Shown: piece by piece, positions 37,750 through 48,783 of the stretch
Layout: every line of letters starts with the position of its first letter
How positions within the stretch are numbered: the first letter of the stretch is position 1
NCBI RefSeq assembly: GCF_964340395.1
Contig: NC_135568.1
Location: forward strand, 7,966,280 to 8,030,279
Length of the DNA stretch: 64,000 bases
Direction of reading: 5' to 3'
DNA from: Glandiceps talaboti
Lineage: Eukaryota > Hemichordata > Enteropneusta > Spengelidae
The notes under the pieces: model-generated
The model's input: only the letters and a program-made list of their open reading frames with translations
Told to the model about the DNA's origin: nothing
Databases searched by the model: none
Position numbers and translations under genes: made by a program

Positions 37750-39222
37750 ATGTCATATTTGAGTCCCAACAATCAGACGCTGTTTAGGGCTTTGGTAGTG
37801 CTGCTCATCAGTTATGTACTAATATTGATTGTTTATATGGCTTCACGTCTGGGACCGGATTTACGACATTTAAAGAATGCTGCTCAGTATAGTCACAGTA
37901 ACAGCGACACTTACACTCGCCAAAACAACAAAGTCAAAGATCTCCGGACGTCAAACATTAGCAAAATGGAAAGTACTTACGATTTTGAAGACACAGATAT
38001 GTCGAAATTTCGTTACCGAAAATTGTTTTCGAACGGATCAGATGTATGTTCAAGGATAATATCGGGGCAAGATAAAATTAACAAGACACGTGTGACATCG
38101 TTAAATACTTTCTTAAAATCAAAGATTTTGAAGGACAAGGCTTTCAACAAACTCACGAAAAACTGCACACAATTTAAGCAAGAAAGGGGTTACTTTAAGC
38201 CAGTGACAGCAGAAGAAAAGGAATTTCCACTCGCGTATGGGATATACATGTACAAATCGGTTTCACAGGTTGAACAGTTATTGCGGACAATTTATTACCC
38301 ACAAAGTACATACTGCATACACGTCGACAGCAAGGCATCAGCTGTAATCCATCAAGCAGTACAGGCGATTACAAAATGTTTCGACAATGTGTTCGTAGCC
38401 TCTCGTCTTGCTAAGGTCACGTGGTGTTCCATCGAAGTTGTCCGCGCAGAAATCAACTGTTTGACGGATTTAGAAGAGCGAAGTAAAACCTGGAAATATT
38501 ACCTAAACTTGAGTGGACAAGAATTTCCGCTTAAAACAAATCGTGAAATTGTTCAGATTTTGAAAGAATTTCAGGGAAAGAATATTATCATGAGCCATCA
38601 CTTGACGAAATTGAATTTATTTCCAAATAGACAAATATTTGCATACTTTATCTCACAAGGAAGAGTTAAGAACTCAACAATACCAAAAACTGAACCCAAA
38701 CCTTTTGATGGACCCATCTTTAAAGGTGAACTTCACGTTGCGTTGACAAGAGAATTCGTCAACTTTGTTCTTCATTCCAAGATAGCACGTGATTGGTTTG
38801 TCTGGCTTAATGACACCCTCTGCCCTGACGAATACTTCTACCAGACTCTGAGTAGACTACCTGGTGTACCCGGAGGTCGTGAATTTGTGAAGATAGACAG
38901 GGTCATTGATCAGATCGTAAGAGTCAAAATTTGGCGTGGTACATGCAATGGAAAAATAGTACGCGAGATTTGTGTGTATGGCTGGAAAGATCTACCAAGT
39001 TTAGTGAGGAGCCCGTATCTATTTGCCAACAAGTTCCATGCAAATTTCGATAGTGTTACACTTGAATGTTTGGAAGAATTAATCCACAATCGTACATACA
39101 GCCCTATCAAACTCAATCTCCCTTTCTATAAAAACTTCTCCACATCAACGTTCGATACCCGGTTTGCGGTTTTAAATGAAACAGGCTGGCTACTACATGT
39201 ACCAGATACTGACAGTTTGTAA
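37750..39222 (+). CDS. Core-2-type beta-1,6-N-acetylglucosaminyltransferase (GT14), gene a
   Basis: 490 aa, single coding exon, as in vertebrate GCNT1/3/4. Predicted type II Golgi protein: short cytosolic tail, membrane anchor at about residues 12-31, stem to about 155, then the Branch (GT14) domain. Family landmarks: FPLAYGIYMYKSVSQVEQLL (159-178), YCIHVDSKA, CFDNVFVASRLAKV, WKYYLNLSGQEFPLKTN, LCPDEYFYQTLSRLPGVPG with the likely catalytic Glu361, RGTCNGKIVREICVYG and LFANKF. Ten Cys follow the anchor, consistent with a disulfide-rich lumenal domain. It would add GlcNAc in beta-1,6 linkage to an O-glycan or related acceptor; the specificity is unknown. A 5' UTR acceptor is at 37,679. It differs from gene b at 15 residues. 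Confidence 0.93.
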   Translation: MSYLSPNNQTLFRALVVLLISYVLILIVYMASRLGPDLRHLKNAAQYSHSNSDTYTRQNNKVKDLRTSNISKMESTYDFEDTDMSKFRYRKLFSNGSDVCSRIISGQDKINKTRVTSLNTFLKSKILKDKAFNKLTKNCTQFKQERGYFKPVTAEEKEFPLAYGIYMYKSVSQVEQLLRTIYYPQSTYCIHVDSKASAVIHQAVQAITKCFDNVFVASRLAKVTWCSIEVVRAEINCLTDLEERSKTWKYYLNLSGQEFPLKTNREIVQILKEFQGKNIIMSHHLTKLNLFPNRQIFAYFISQGRVKNSTIPKTEPKPFDGPIFKGELHVALTREFVNFVLHSKIARDWFVWLNDTLCPDEYFYQTLSRLPGVPGGREFVKIDRVIDQIVRVKIWRGTCNGKIVREICVYGWKDLPSLVRSPYLFANKFHANFDSVTLECLEELIHNRTYSPIKLNLPFYKNFSTSTFDTRFAVLNETGWLLHVPDTDSL

Positions 39223-39716
39223 GGTTGTTCGTCGTGTCGGGGCGCTCTAACACACCAACGTTACTAACGCCGTGGCGTCGAGGGCGAAGTGACACGCGGC
39301 ACGATGTGTCTTACAGCATAGGGGCGTGTAGTATTTCTTAGATTGTTGTTTTCCTTGTCTAAGCTAAATATAACAATGTTTTGACTTGGCTATTCTTCCC
39401 TTACCGTGTTAAAACAACACTTGTAAATTGATACATTTCTTTCAAAAATCAACTTTTATTTATCTATATATCCCTTTGAAAGAATGTATACATCATGTAG
39501 CTCACAAAGCATTAGCAAACTCTTTCAACATTTTGTTCTTCTTATTATAATTGATAGAAAATATTTCTCCTCTTATTATTTGTTCAATATCTCATCTTCC
39601 ACAATTGTCGCTTTATACACGGCAAAAGTCGCCACCATCAAGATTAAATTAAATACATCAAAGATCTTACAATATATTCTGTATCCATACACAATGTGCT
39701 TCCACACATGCGTTCA

Positions 39717-40337
39717 TTCTATACAATTGATTGATTGATTGATTATATTTATACATTTTATCCAGAACTGCTTTACAACTTTATATTCATAAAGGAAATG
39801 TTTACTATCTACAATATTTTTACAAATCTCACAGAATGGATTATTCATTATTTTCAACAAATTTTCTTTGTGTGGAATTTTGTTGTGACGGTATAATAAT
39901 AAATAATAATTAAATTGTCTTATTTTTTTAACTAGCATACATTTAATTTTTTCTACCCATATTTCCTTCCAGTTACAATCTTTTCCACAATCCTTTTCCC
40001 AAATCTTAGGAGCATACATTTTAACACCGCTATTACACACTATGTTCCAGTAAAAATCTTTACATGCAAACATGTTTTTGTTTTCTCCGTTGAAAGCTCT
40101 TTTTCTTAGCTGTATCCTACCAAATCTTATATAAATCTTATTCACACATAATCCTGTACCATGTTTTGGGGATTGCTTTTTTTACCTCTATGTATTGTAC
40201 AATCCAGTTTCTCTTACATTTCAATTTCTCCAGTACAGTACTGTATCTGATAAAACTACCGTTATCAAATAGGTCTGCTATGTGAATAATCCCTGACCCA
40301 ATCCATTCTTTGAAAAACAACACAGACTTGTAACCAA
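39717..40337 (-). mobile_element. 5'-truncated LINE, antisense, unit 1 3' flank
   Basis: Minus-strand frames (40365-40138 and 40145-39714) encode a C-terminal LINE ORF2 piece: KEWIGSGIIHIADLF, then W-x-E/K segments, and a CEICKNIVDSKHFLYEY Cys/His knuckle, as in L1/Tx1-like ORF2. A TTGATTGATTGATTGATT tail marks its 3' end. Unit 2 lacks it at the same spot (near 48,255). Confidence 0.75.
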
Positions 40338-40502
40338 CATTTCCCTTGCCGTTTGGAGAGAACACTTGTACAGCGCGTATATTGATACATTTATAGTAGC
40401 AGGATTCGTGTGATATTTTCCTTGGAACAATCTAGCAAAAATACTGTCCCTGTGTCTTACAGTTCAGTCTATTACGAATGATATCAGCGAGTCTAACGGA
40501 GC

Positions 40503-40772
40503 TTGCCTTGTGAGCTACCAATACCATTCAAATTCACTAACGGAACGGTATTCTGTTTTGTGTCAACAAGTGATGGTGGATACACTTTTAAAAATATATC
40601 AATGATTCAACACATCCACTACACACAGAATATGAATATCTCCCAAGTGGCCATCGCCTCAGAGTACCACATCCTCGTACAAACAAGTTTTAGTTTAGTT
40701 TCGTGCGAAGATCAATTCTTGATCTTGAGCTTTTTCAGGCTGACTGGTGATCTAATGACAGATGGTTGGTGA
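40503..40772 (+). pseudogene. Asp-box-like ORF, unit 2 copy
   Basis: 89 open codons; contains NGTVFCFVSTSDGGYTFKNI and ends LMTDGW-stop. Same frame as the unit 1 copy with few changes. Same uncertainty about whether it is a real exon. Confidence 0.35.
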
Positions 40773-40922
40773 CACCGGACGGAGTAGAATTGTCACAATG
40801 ATAATTGAAATTCTAACACATGGAGTCAACAAAAATAACTATTTTTGTACCCATAAACAGCAGTTGAATTGTCTTGTCAATTTTCACCGAGGCAACCAGC
40901 ATTATCCAGCGGTGATGGCTGA

Positions 40923-41155
<233 letters not shown>

Positions 41156-41715
41156 ATGTTTTAACTAATACAGAAGGCAAGCTAGCTTCACATCATAAAA
41201 TATCTTCAGTATGATTGTTATTTTTCTTGGAAAATAATGCGTCGTCTTATTGTATGTTTTGCTTTCCAGCATGGAACTGAGAGTCGATTGTTTTTATTTT
41301 GATTCATAACATGCATGTACCCCTGTGGCAATCAACGTACAAAGACACAACACTAACTTTTGTTGCAATAGTGTTGTGTCTACTGTGACCTGGAAAATTA
41401 CCTGCATCATGCCAACACATGTTTATATATATAGTGTCGGTCGACAAGACGAGATCTAGACGGTATGTGTTTACATGTCAACGATATTTGATCTGAGTCA
41501 CATGAGAGTTCAAGTGCCGATATTGCAGATTCACACGTTGGAAAGTTATTTCCATGACAATAGAGTAATGTTTACCCGAGACTATGATCGAACAATAGGA
41601 GGTTTGTTGCCAATCTGCCTTGTTAGTTGTCTGTGCCCTACGGAACATGTGTACAAAATTTCGAATGAATTGAGCCAGCCGTTTTGGAGAAAACGATGAC
41701 ACAGACAGACAAACA

Positions 41716-41716
<1 letters not shown>

Positions 41717-41760
<44 letters not shown>
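41717..41760. repeat. (AC)n array, unit 2
   Basis: AC array in the block 41,154-41,940; the matching array in unit 3 is where the 4.9-kb LINE inserted. Confidence 0.95.
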
Positions 41761-41762
<2 letters not shown>

Positions 41763-43344
41763 ACACAGCCTTTCACCAACTAATACATTTCTTCCTTACG
41801 GAAGAAATAAAACTACATCGTCGGCCTCGGTCGCGATCATAACTTCTGTACAGCAGTACATGCAGTATGTTTAGTGTGATACTGTGTAGCACAGTGGGAG
41901 GCATACAACAGTCGGCGGGCGATACCCTTGTGAGATGAACCTACCTGTACAGTGTGGTTGTGAATATGTAATTTAATTAATGTATGATCGCAAATTGTAT
42001 CATTTGGGTATGGATATTTTCATCAGAATTTTGCTGTCTTAAAAGATGTCTCAGTTTTGTGGTCATACGCAATAACACCAACGTCGAACATTGATCGCCG
42101 TTTTGATGACGTTTAACATGAATATCATGATGTTTAATGTCCAATATCACAAAGTGATATTTCACATTAAACGTAATTAAGAATGATCGATCTGAGCATA
42201 GGTATAATTATGATAACACCCCATATCTACTGATAACCTTTCTCACATTTCTTCCCGGAACTCTCTTTAATTAAGACTAATCTTACCTTATTTTCTGATG
42301 TGTCATTTCATCATTCTAAACATAACTGTGTTACCACAGACAACGTGAAAATATGACCTTGTCTGTGATGTAGTGCTTGTTGCTTAACGGACTTGCAAAG
42401 TTGGTGGACGCGTCCAAAACATGTTGAACTAATGGATTGGCCACTTTTAAGAGACGGACCGTCAAAATAAAAGGACAGGTTACTATATTTCAGAAGTGCA
42501 AGAGGTGTGTCACTGAACTTTCATTGAGACGAGGGAGGGGTAATTGTTTTCCAAAAGTTGAGTTTGTCTCAAAATATTTCATATTGGCAAAATACCCTGC
42601 GCAACGTTGCCTGTTGCCATAGCATTGACTAAATGATAGGCCGTTCAGTTTTTTGTCAACCTTATCAGCAGCGATAGCACCATTAATTTGATTTGATTTG
42701 TCGAATGACAAGTACAGGGATTAGTGAGATATAAGATCGTCATGTTACATGGGAGTGCAAATCCTTCACTGTCCTATCCCGGTCCCCATTGATATGGCTG
42801 GGTTGACTAAGGAACAATTGTGCATCAAACCCAAACACTTAGGTCATTGATAAACAAGTCATCAGAATATTGCATTACTGATATAAATGGTTGTGTATAT
42901 TTGTCGAGGCAAACTTGTAGATTATGAGCCGGTGACTATATCCATTCAACTACCACCATTTCATAAATACTCAAATAAAGCTGTTGAACATATATACTTA
43001 TGATTTAATGGGCAGGAATTTCCTTTTCGATTTACCATTTTAGTGCAAAATGTATGTTTATTTTGTCAAAAATTCTTCATCATAATTAACATGTTGAAAA
43101 GTGCATGGTTATATCATATAATTTCTGCAAAGAATTCCCAATTGAAACCTTATTACGAATGGCCATGTATGACTTAATGTTTACTGGGTATCTTTTTTAC
43201 GCTTACAAAGAAGGTCTGGCTGTTTTCAAAAATAACTCCAGGGGGCTGGTTTGCGGTGACAGAACTTACGTTTAGCCAACCCACCCCAACCATAAACAAT
43301 GATCACTGTGTGTGAAGATGTAATGTTGACACCGCATGACATAC

Positions 43345-43433
43345 TATAAAATGCTATTATGTGAATTTACCCGCTCTTTAGTGTGGAGTAGGAGCAGTTG
43401 TGGACAGTGAAGAATCGGAGGAGATCATTAAAG
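43345..43433 (+). promoter_or_regulatory. Putative TATA promoter and non-coding exon 1 of GCNT gene b
   Basis: TATAAAA at 43345-43351; donor after AAAG at 43,434; acceptor TTTTCAG at 46,243 before the GCNT b ATG. Matches units 1 and 3. Confidence 0.55.
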
Positions 43434-43754
43434 GTGAGATGGATTTTAGGTAGATTTAGCTATATAGTCATGAGTTTATATTGGTGAAAATGTCGCATGT
43501 CATTCTGTACCAAGTTGCGAAAGACTTCTGTTTCTGATTGAAACTGTAAAACACTTCGAGGTTATCGCACACACTGAGGTCAGTGTAGTACTGAAGTGAA
43601 GTGTTGAGTTTACAGGTTTTCAGAGTTGACGATAGGCTCTGGTTTGCATTTCTTGTAAGTTAGTTGGAGCTGAATTGTGAGAGAGTTTATGTCCTTGGCA
43701 GCAATATGAACTGTTTTCGGTATATGTAGTAGATTCCATACTCGGATCGATCTA

Positions 43755-43799
<45 letters not shown>

Positions 43800-43801
<2 letters not shown>

Positions 43802-44241
43802 ATGCGTGTCGTAGAGTTGAACGGTATAAGTATGGATAGTTCAGACGTTACACTCTAGCACTCACACTCTCATACTCTCGTACGGGATCGTTCAGGTCCA
43901 AGTCGGGAATTAGTCACAACTGAGAAGATATTTCGGCATGCCAGAATCACCTATCCGAGAGCTCGTCTCCTCTCCTCTGATTCTGGATGTTTTATTCTCA
44001 TCTTAAGTATACTTCGAATACAATGGAATTTACACAACGACTAAATATAGAAAATCACACCATAAGATCATGGCATCATAAAAGTTATTATGTACTTTTC
44101 TCTAACCAATCATGTGAATTTCAGTTACATCATGTTTGCCCAGCTTCGTCATCGCCAGTCTATTTCTGACCTATGGCCTACAATGCCGAAAAGTAGAATT
44201 TATTCCCATAATTCCGAAATACGATATTTTGGATCGTAACA
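43800..44241. mobile_element. Possible solo LTR inside (GTA)n, unit 2 only
   Basis: 442 bases with TG at the left and CA at the right end, embedded in the GTA microsatellite and absent from units 1 and 3 at this place. It has no coding content. Target duplication cannot be judged within GTA repeats. It could instead be another short insertion. Confidence 0.35.
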
Positions 44242-44256
44242 GTAGTAGTAATAGTA

Positions 44257-44307
<51 letters not shown>

Positions 44308-44352
44308 GTGGTGGTGGTGGTGGTGGTGGTGGTGGTGGTGGTAGTAGTAGTA

Positions 44353-44405
<53 letters not shown>
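44242..44405. repeat. (GTA)n / (GTG)n array, unit 2
   Basis: GTA array with a GTG block, matching the tail array of unit 1. A shorter GTA run lies at 43,756-43,799. Confidence 0.92.
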
Positions 44406-44680
44406 TAGTTTATTATAGTGACATGAAGAAATATGCCACCTTAGTGAATAAACTTTACTTAAACGTGAGTGAGGAGCTTATTACAATGAAGAATGTGTTA
44501 TGTACAAGGCAAAAACAGAAGCTATCTGATAATGTATAAGTTGTGCCTTCTCTTTAAAAATGCTTTCTCAATAAACCTTGTTATATTTCTCACTTTTCTC
44601 GACATCAAGAACTTTAGTTTTTCATTGTCTGGCAAATCAGAATAATCGTCGTCAAAATCAAAATGTACTTTGATCATCGA
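44406..44680 (-). mobile_element. Antisense LINE 3' fragment, unit 2
   Basis: Same fragment as 35841-36110; minus-strand remnant includes SDLPDNEKLKFLMSRKVRN. Confidence 0.65.
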
Positions 44681-46313
44681 CACTGTCGATCGAATTTTCA
44701 ATTGAAAGTATTTTGGTGGCAAAAAGCGAGGACATTTTACCATTTGTAACGCAACCTTAACGTGTACGAATCCACTGAAACCAAACAGTAAAAGGATGGG
44801 CGACTAAAACATTATTTTCTTTATCTGTTTAACCTTTATTCAACCAAGTCTGGTTGAAAATGCGTACGACTAGGTATATTCTCAAAATGAATGGATGTAA
44901 AGTTGTATTGTTGTACTGAAAATGTCTGGTTTCTTTTCAGTTTGTCAACAAAAGGCCGTTTGACAGTGAAAAGTACCCATAGTAAAGTGTTATGATTCTG
45001 TGAGTGAGGTTGGTGTCCATATATGAATTCACATATCTGTGATCGTTGACACTGAGCCTAGATCGAATTTTCAAAATATTTTAATGACATTTGGCAAGTA
45101 ATGTCATTTTACCTCGATTTGCAAACAAAACATGAATGTGTGTGTGAATTCGGTGAAAACAGTAAAAGCGGAAGGAATGTATGACCAGAAAAATTGTTCT
45201 GTTAAAGCTTTATTCTACCAAGTCTCAAATTGAAAGAAGGTGAGCAGTGCATGCTGCATTCTTATACTGGAAATTAATGACTTCTTTTCAGTTTGTGAAC
45301 TAAAGACCCTTCGACAATCAAATCTCTGCCCGACTCTGGGATGCATATTGTTGGGATGTTCGTGCTAACAGCTGAAATTCACTAGCATAGAATGCTATTA
45401 TATCATCTACAACCCAGATCGCACTTCAGTATGACGTACACTCTGTGCAACTTCATTGTAACTTAGCAACTTGTCTGATTCGACTGTGCCGCTTTGCGAA
45501 AGTTTAATCAGTGAAAATATTTGCAACATTGCAGATTGCATTTTCTGACCTGAACCGAGTCTTCCTAATATCTATTGGTATGTTATTCCGAAGTTTTGTT
45601 CCTGTAAACTTAATGATAAATTGTCCTGTCCTATGTTTAGTTCTTGGAATATTTAGATCATTCCTGCTCATTTGTCTAGTTGTGTATTAATGATCAGTTG
45701 AATTTTAAAAGTCAAGAAATACATGTGATATATTCTTGAAAAGTATATCATGAATGAAAACTCCTAAATTATCAATTTATCATGTTGATAAAGAAATTTA
45801 AATGCCAAGTTTCCTTCCACTGTGTTCCGAATATGATCGGACAAGGGTTTGTAAACATTTCTAACTCTTTCGATAATTGTCCACAAAATGTAATATTTCT
45901 AATGGTGAATGCACAGCTCGCCTGACGATCAGACAAACATAGTCTATATGTGATATGACGTGTCGTGTGCCACCCTATCAACCAGCACTCAGAGTGCAAG
46001 ATACCAGGACATAATGTTGCGTTGTAAAATACAAGCTAAAGGCCGAGAGTCTGCTTACCTTAAGTTTTATCAAGTTGCGTTGGGGTGGGGTGGTGTACAT
46101 CACCGAGTAATTATTAAGCCTTCACGATTTCTAGCTAGTCTATATGATGCGAACGAGTCTGGGTAGGCTGTAATTGTTCAAAAGCCGTCAATCTAAATAG
46201 TATGTTACAATATTTACACTGTTTTCTTTCATTTTCTTTTCAGAATTAGAAACGTGCCCTCAACGGTTGAACATAAAAACTTGAAATACATGTACAGGTA
46301 TATATTTTGAAAT

Positions 46314-47786
46314 ATGTCATATTTGCGTCCCAACAATCAGACGCTGTTTAGGGCTTTGGTAGTGCTGCTCATCAGTTATATACTAATATTGATTGTTTAT
46401 ATGGCTTCACGTCTGGGACCGGATTTACGACATTTAAAGAATGCTGCTCAGTATAGTCACAGTAACAGCGACACTTACACTCGCCAAAACAACAAAGTCA
46501 AAGATCTCCGGACGTCAAACATTAGCAAAATGGAAAGTACTTACGATTTTGAAGACACAGATATGTCGAAATTTCGTTACCGAAAATTGTTTTCGAACGG
46601 ATCAGATGTATGTTCAAGGATAATATCGGGGCAAGATAAAATTAACAAGACACGTGTGACATCGTTAAATACTTTCTTAAAATCAAAGATTTTGAAGGAC
46701 AAGGCTTTCAACAAACTCACGAAAAACTGCACACAATTTAAGCAAGAAAGGGGTTACTTTAAGCCAGTGACAGCAGAAGAAAAGGAATTTCCACTCGCAT
46801 ATGGGATATACATGTACAAATCGGTTTCACAGGTTGAACAGTTATTGCGGACAATTTATTACCCACAAAGTACATACTGCATACACGTCGACAGCAAGGC
46901 ATCAGCTGTAATCCATCAAGCAGTACAGGCGATTACAAAATGTTTCGACAATGTGTTCGTAGCCTCTCGTCTTGCTAAGGTCACGTGGTGTTCCATCGAA
47001 GTTGTCCGCGCAGAAATCAACTGTTTGACGGATTTAGAAGAGCGAAGTAAAACCTGGAAATATTACCTAAACTTGAGTGGACAAGAATTTCCGCTTAAAA
47101 CAAATCGTGAAATTGTTCAGATTTTGAAAGAATTTCAGGGAAAGAATATTATCATGAGCCATCACTTGACGAAATTGAATTTATCTCCACATAGACAAAA
47201 ATTTGCATACTTTATCTCACAAGGAAGAGTTAAGAACTCAACAATACAAAAAACTGAACCCAAACCTTTTGATGGACCCATCTTTAAAGGTGAACTTCAC
47301 GTTGCGTTGACAAGAGAATTCGTCAACTTTGTTCTTCATTCCAAGATAGCACGTGATTGGTTTGTCTGGCTAAATGACACCCTCTGCCCTGACGAATACT
47401 TCTACCAGACTCTGAGTAGACTACCTGGTGTACCCGGAGGTCGTGAATTTGTGAAGATAGACAGGGTCATTGATCAGATCGTAAGAGTCAAAATTTGGCG
47501 TGGTACGTGCAATGGAAAAAAAGTACGCGACATTTGTGTGTATGGCTGGAAAGATCTACCAAGTTTAGTTGGGAGGCCATATCTATTTGCCAACAAGTTC
47601 CAGGCAAATTTCGACAGTGTTACACTTGAATGTTTGGAAGAATTAATCTACAATCGTACATACAGCCCTATCAAACTCAATCTCCCTTTCTATAAAAACT
47701 TCTCCACATCAACGTTCGATACCCGGTTTACGGCTTTAAATGAAACAGGCTGGCTACTACATGTAACAGATACTGACAGTTTGTAA
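46314..47786 (+). CDS. Core-2-type beta-1,6-N-acetylglucosaminyltransferase (GT14), gene b
   Basis: 490 aa, single coding exon, same architecture as gene a: anchor at about residues 12-31, Branch domain from about 155, CPDEYFYQTL with Glu361, RGTCNGKKVRDICVYG, LFANKF. Only two differences from gene a (S5R, V23I) fall in the first 290 residues; thirteen fall in the last 200: F291S, N293H, I296K, P312Q, I403K, E406D, R420G, S421R, H430Q, H446Y, A473T, V474A, P485T. The frame is intact and all landmark residues are kept, so it is probably functional. Upstream sequence, including intron and acceptor at 46,243, is nearly identical to gene a. Confidence 0.93.
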   Translation: MSYLRPNNQTLFRALVVLLISYILILIVYMASRLGPDLRHLKNAAQYSHSNSDTYTRQNNKVKDLRTSNISKMESTYDFEDTDMSKFRYRKLFSNGSDVCSRIISGQDKINKTRVTSLNTFLKSKILKDKAFNKLTKNCTQFKQERGYFKPVTAEEKEFPLAYGIYMYKSVSQVEQLLRTIYYPQSTYCIHVDSKASAVIHQAVQAITKCFDNVFVASRLAKVTWCSIEVVRAEINCLTDLEERSKTWKYYLNLSGQEFPLKTNREIVQILKEFQGKNIIMSHHLTKLNLSPHRQKFAYFISQGRVKNSTIQKTEPKPFDGPIFKGELHVALTREFVNFVLHSKIARDWFVWLNDTLCPDEYFYQTLSRLPGVPGGREFVKIDRVIDQIVRVKIWRGTCNGKKVRDICVYGWKDLPSLVGRPYLFANKFQANFDSVTLECLEELIYNRTYSPIKLNLPFYKNFSTSTFDTRFTALNETGWLLHVTDTDSL

Positions 47787-48245
47787 GGTTGTTCGCCGTG
47801 TCGGGGCGCTCTAACACACCAACGTTACTAAGAGGGCGAAGTGACACGCGGCACGATGTGTCTTACAGCATAGGGGCGTGTAGTATTTCTTAGATTGTTG
47901 TTTTCCTTTTCTAAGCTAAATATAACAATGTTTTGACTTGACTATTCTTCCCTTACCGTGTTAAAACAACACTTGTAAATTGATACATTTTTTTCAAAAA
48001 TCAACTTTTATTTATCTATATATCCCTTTGAAAGAATGTATACATCATGTAGCTCACAAAGCATTAGCAAACTCTTTCAACATTTTGTTCTTTTTATTAT
48101 AATTGATATAAAATATTTCTCCTCTTATTATTTGTTCAATATCTCTTCTTCCACAATTGTCGCTTTATACACGGCAAAAGTCGCCACCATCAAGATTAAA
48201 TTAAATACATCAAAAGTCTTACAATATATTCTGTATCCCTACACA

Positions 48246-48494
48246 ATGTGCTTCCACATCAGCAGCCGTGTATTCTGTTTTGTGTCAACAAGTGATGGTG
48301 GATACACTTTTAAAAATATATCAATGATTCAACACATCCACTACACACAGAATATGAATATCTCCCAAGTGGCCATCGCCTCAGAGTACCACATCCTCGT
48401 ACAAACAAGTTTTAGTTTAGTTTCGTGCGAAGATCAATTCTTGATCTTGAGCTTTTTCAGGCTGACTGGTGATCTAATGACAGATGGTTGGTGA
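48246..48494 (+). pseudogene. Asp-box-like ORF, unit 3 copy (5'-truncated)
   Basis: Joins the 3' flank of gene b to VFCFVSTSDGGYTFKNI; the ELPIPFKFTNGT start seen in units 1 and 2 is missing. It ends LMTDGW-stop as in unit 2. Confidence 0.35.
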
Positions 48495-48654
48495 CACCGG
48501 ACGGAGTAGAATTGTCACGTGATGTGCCAATGATAATTGAAATTCTAACATACGGAGTCAACAAAAATAACTATTTTTGTACCCATAAACAGCAGTTGAA
48601 TTGTCTTGTAAATTTTCACTCAGACAACCAGCATTGTCCAGCGGTGATGGTTGA

Positions 48655-48783
<129 letters not shown>

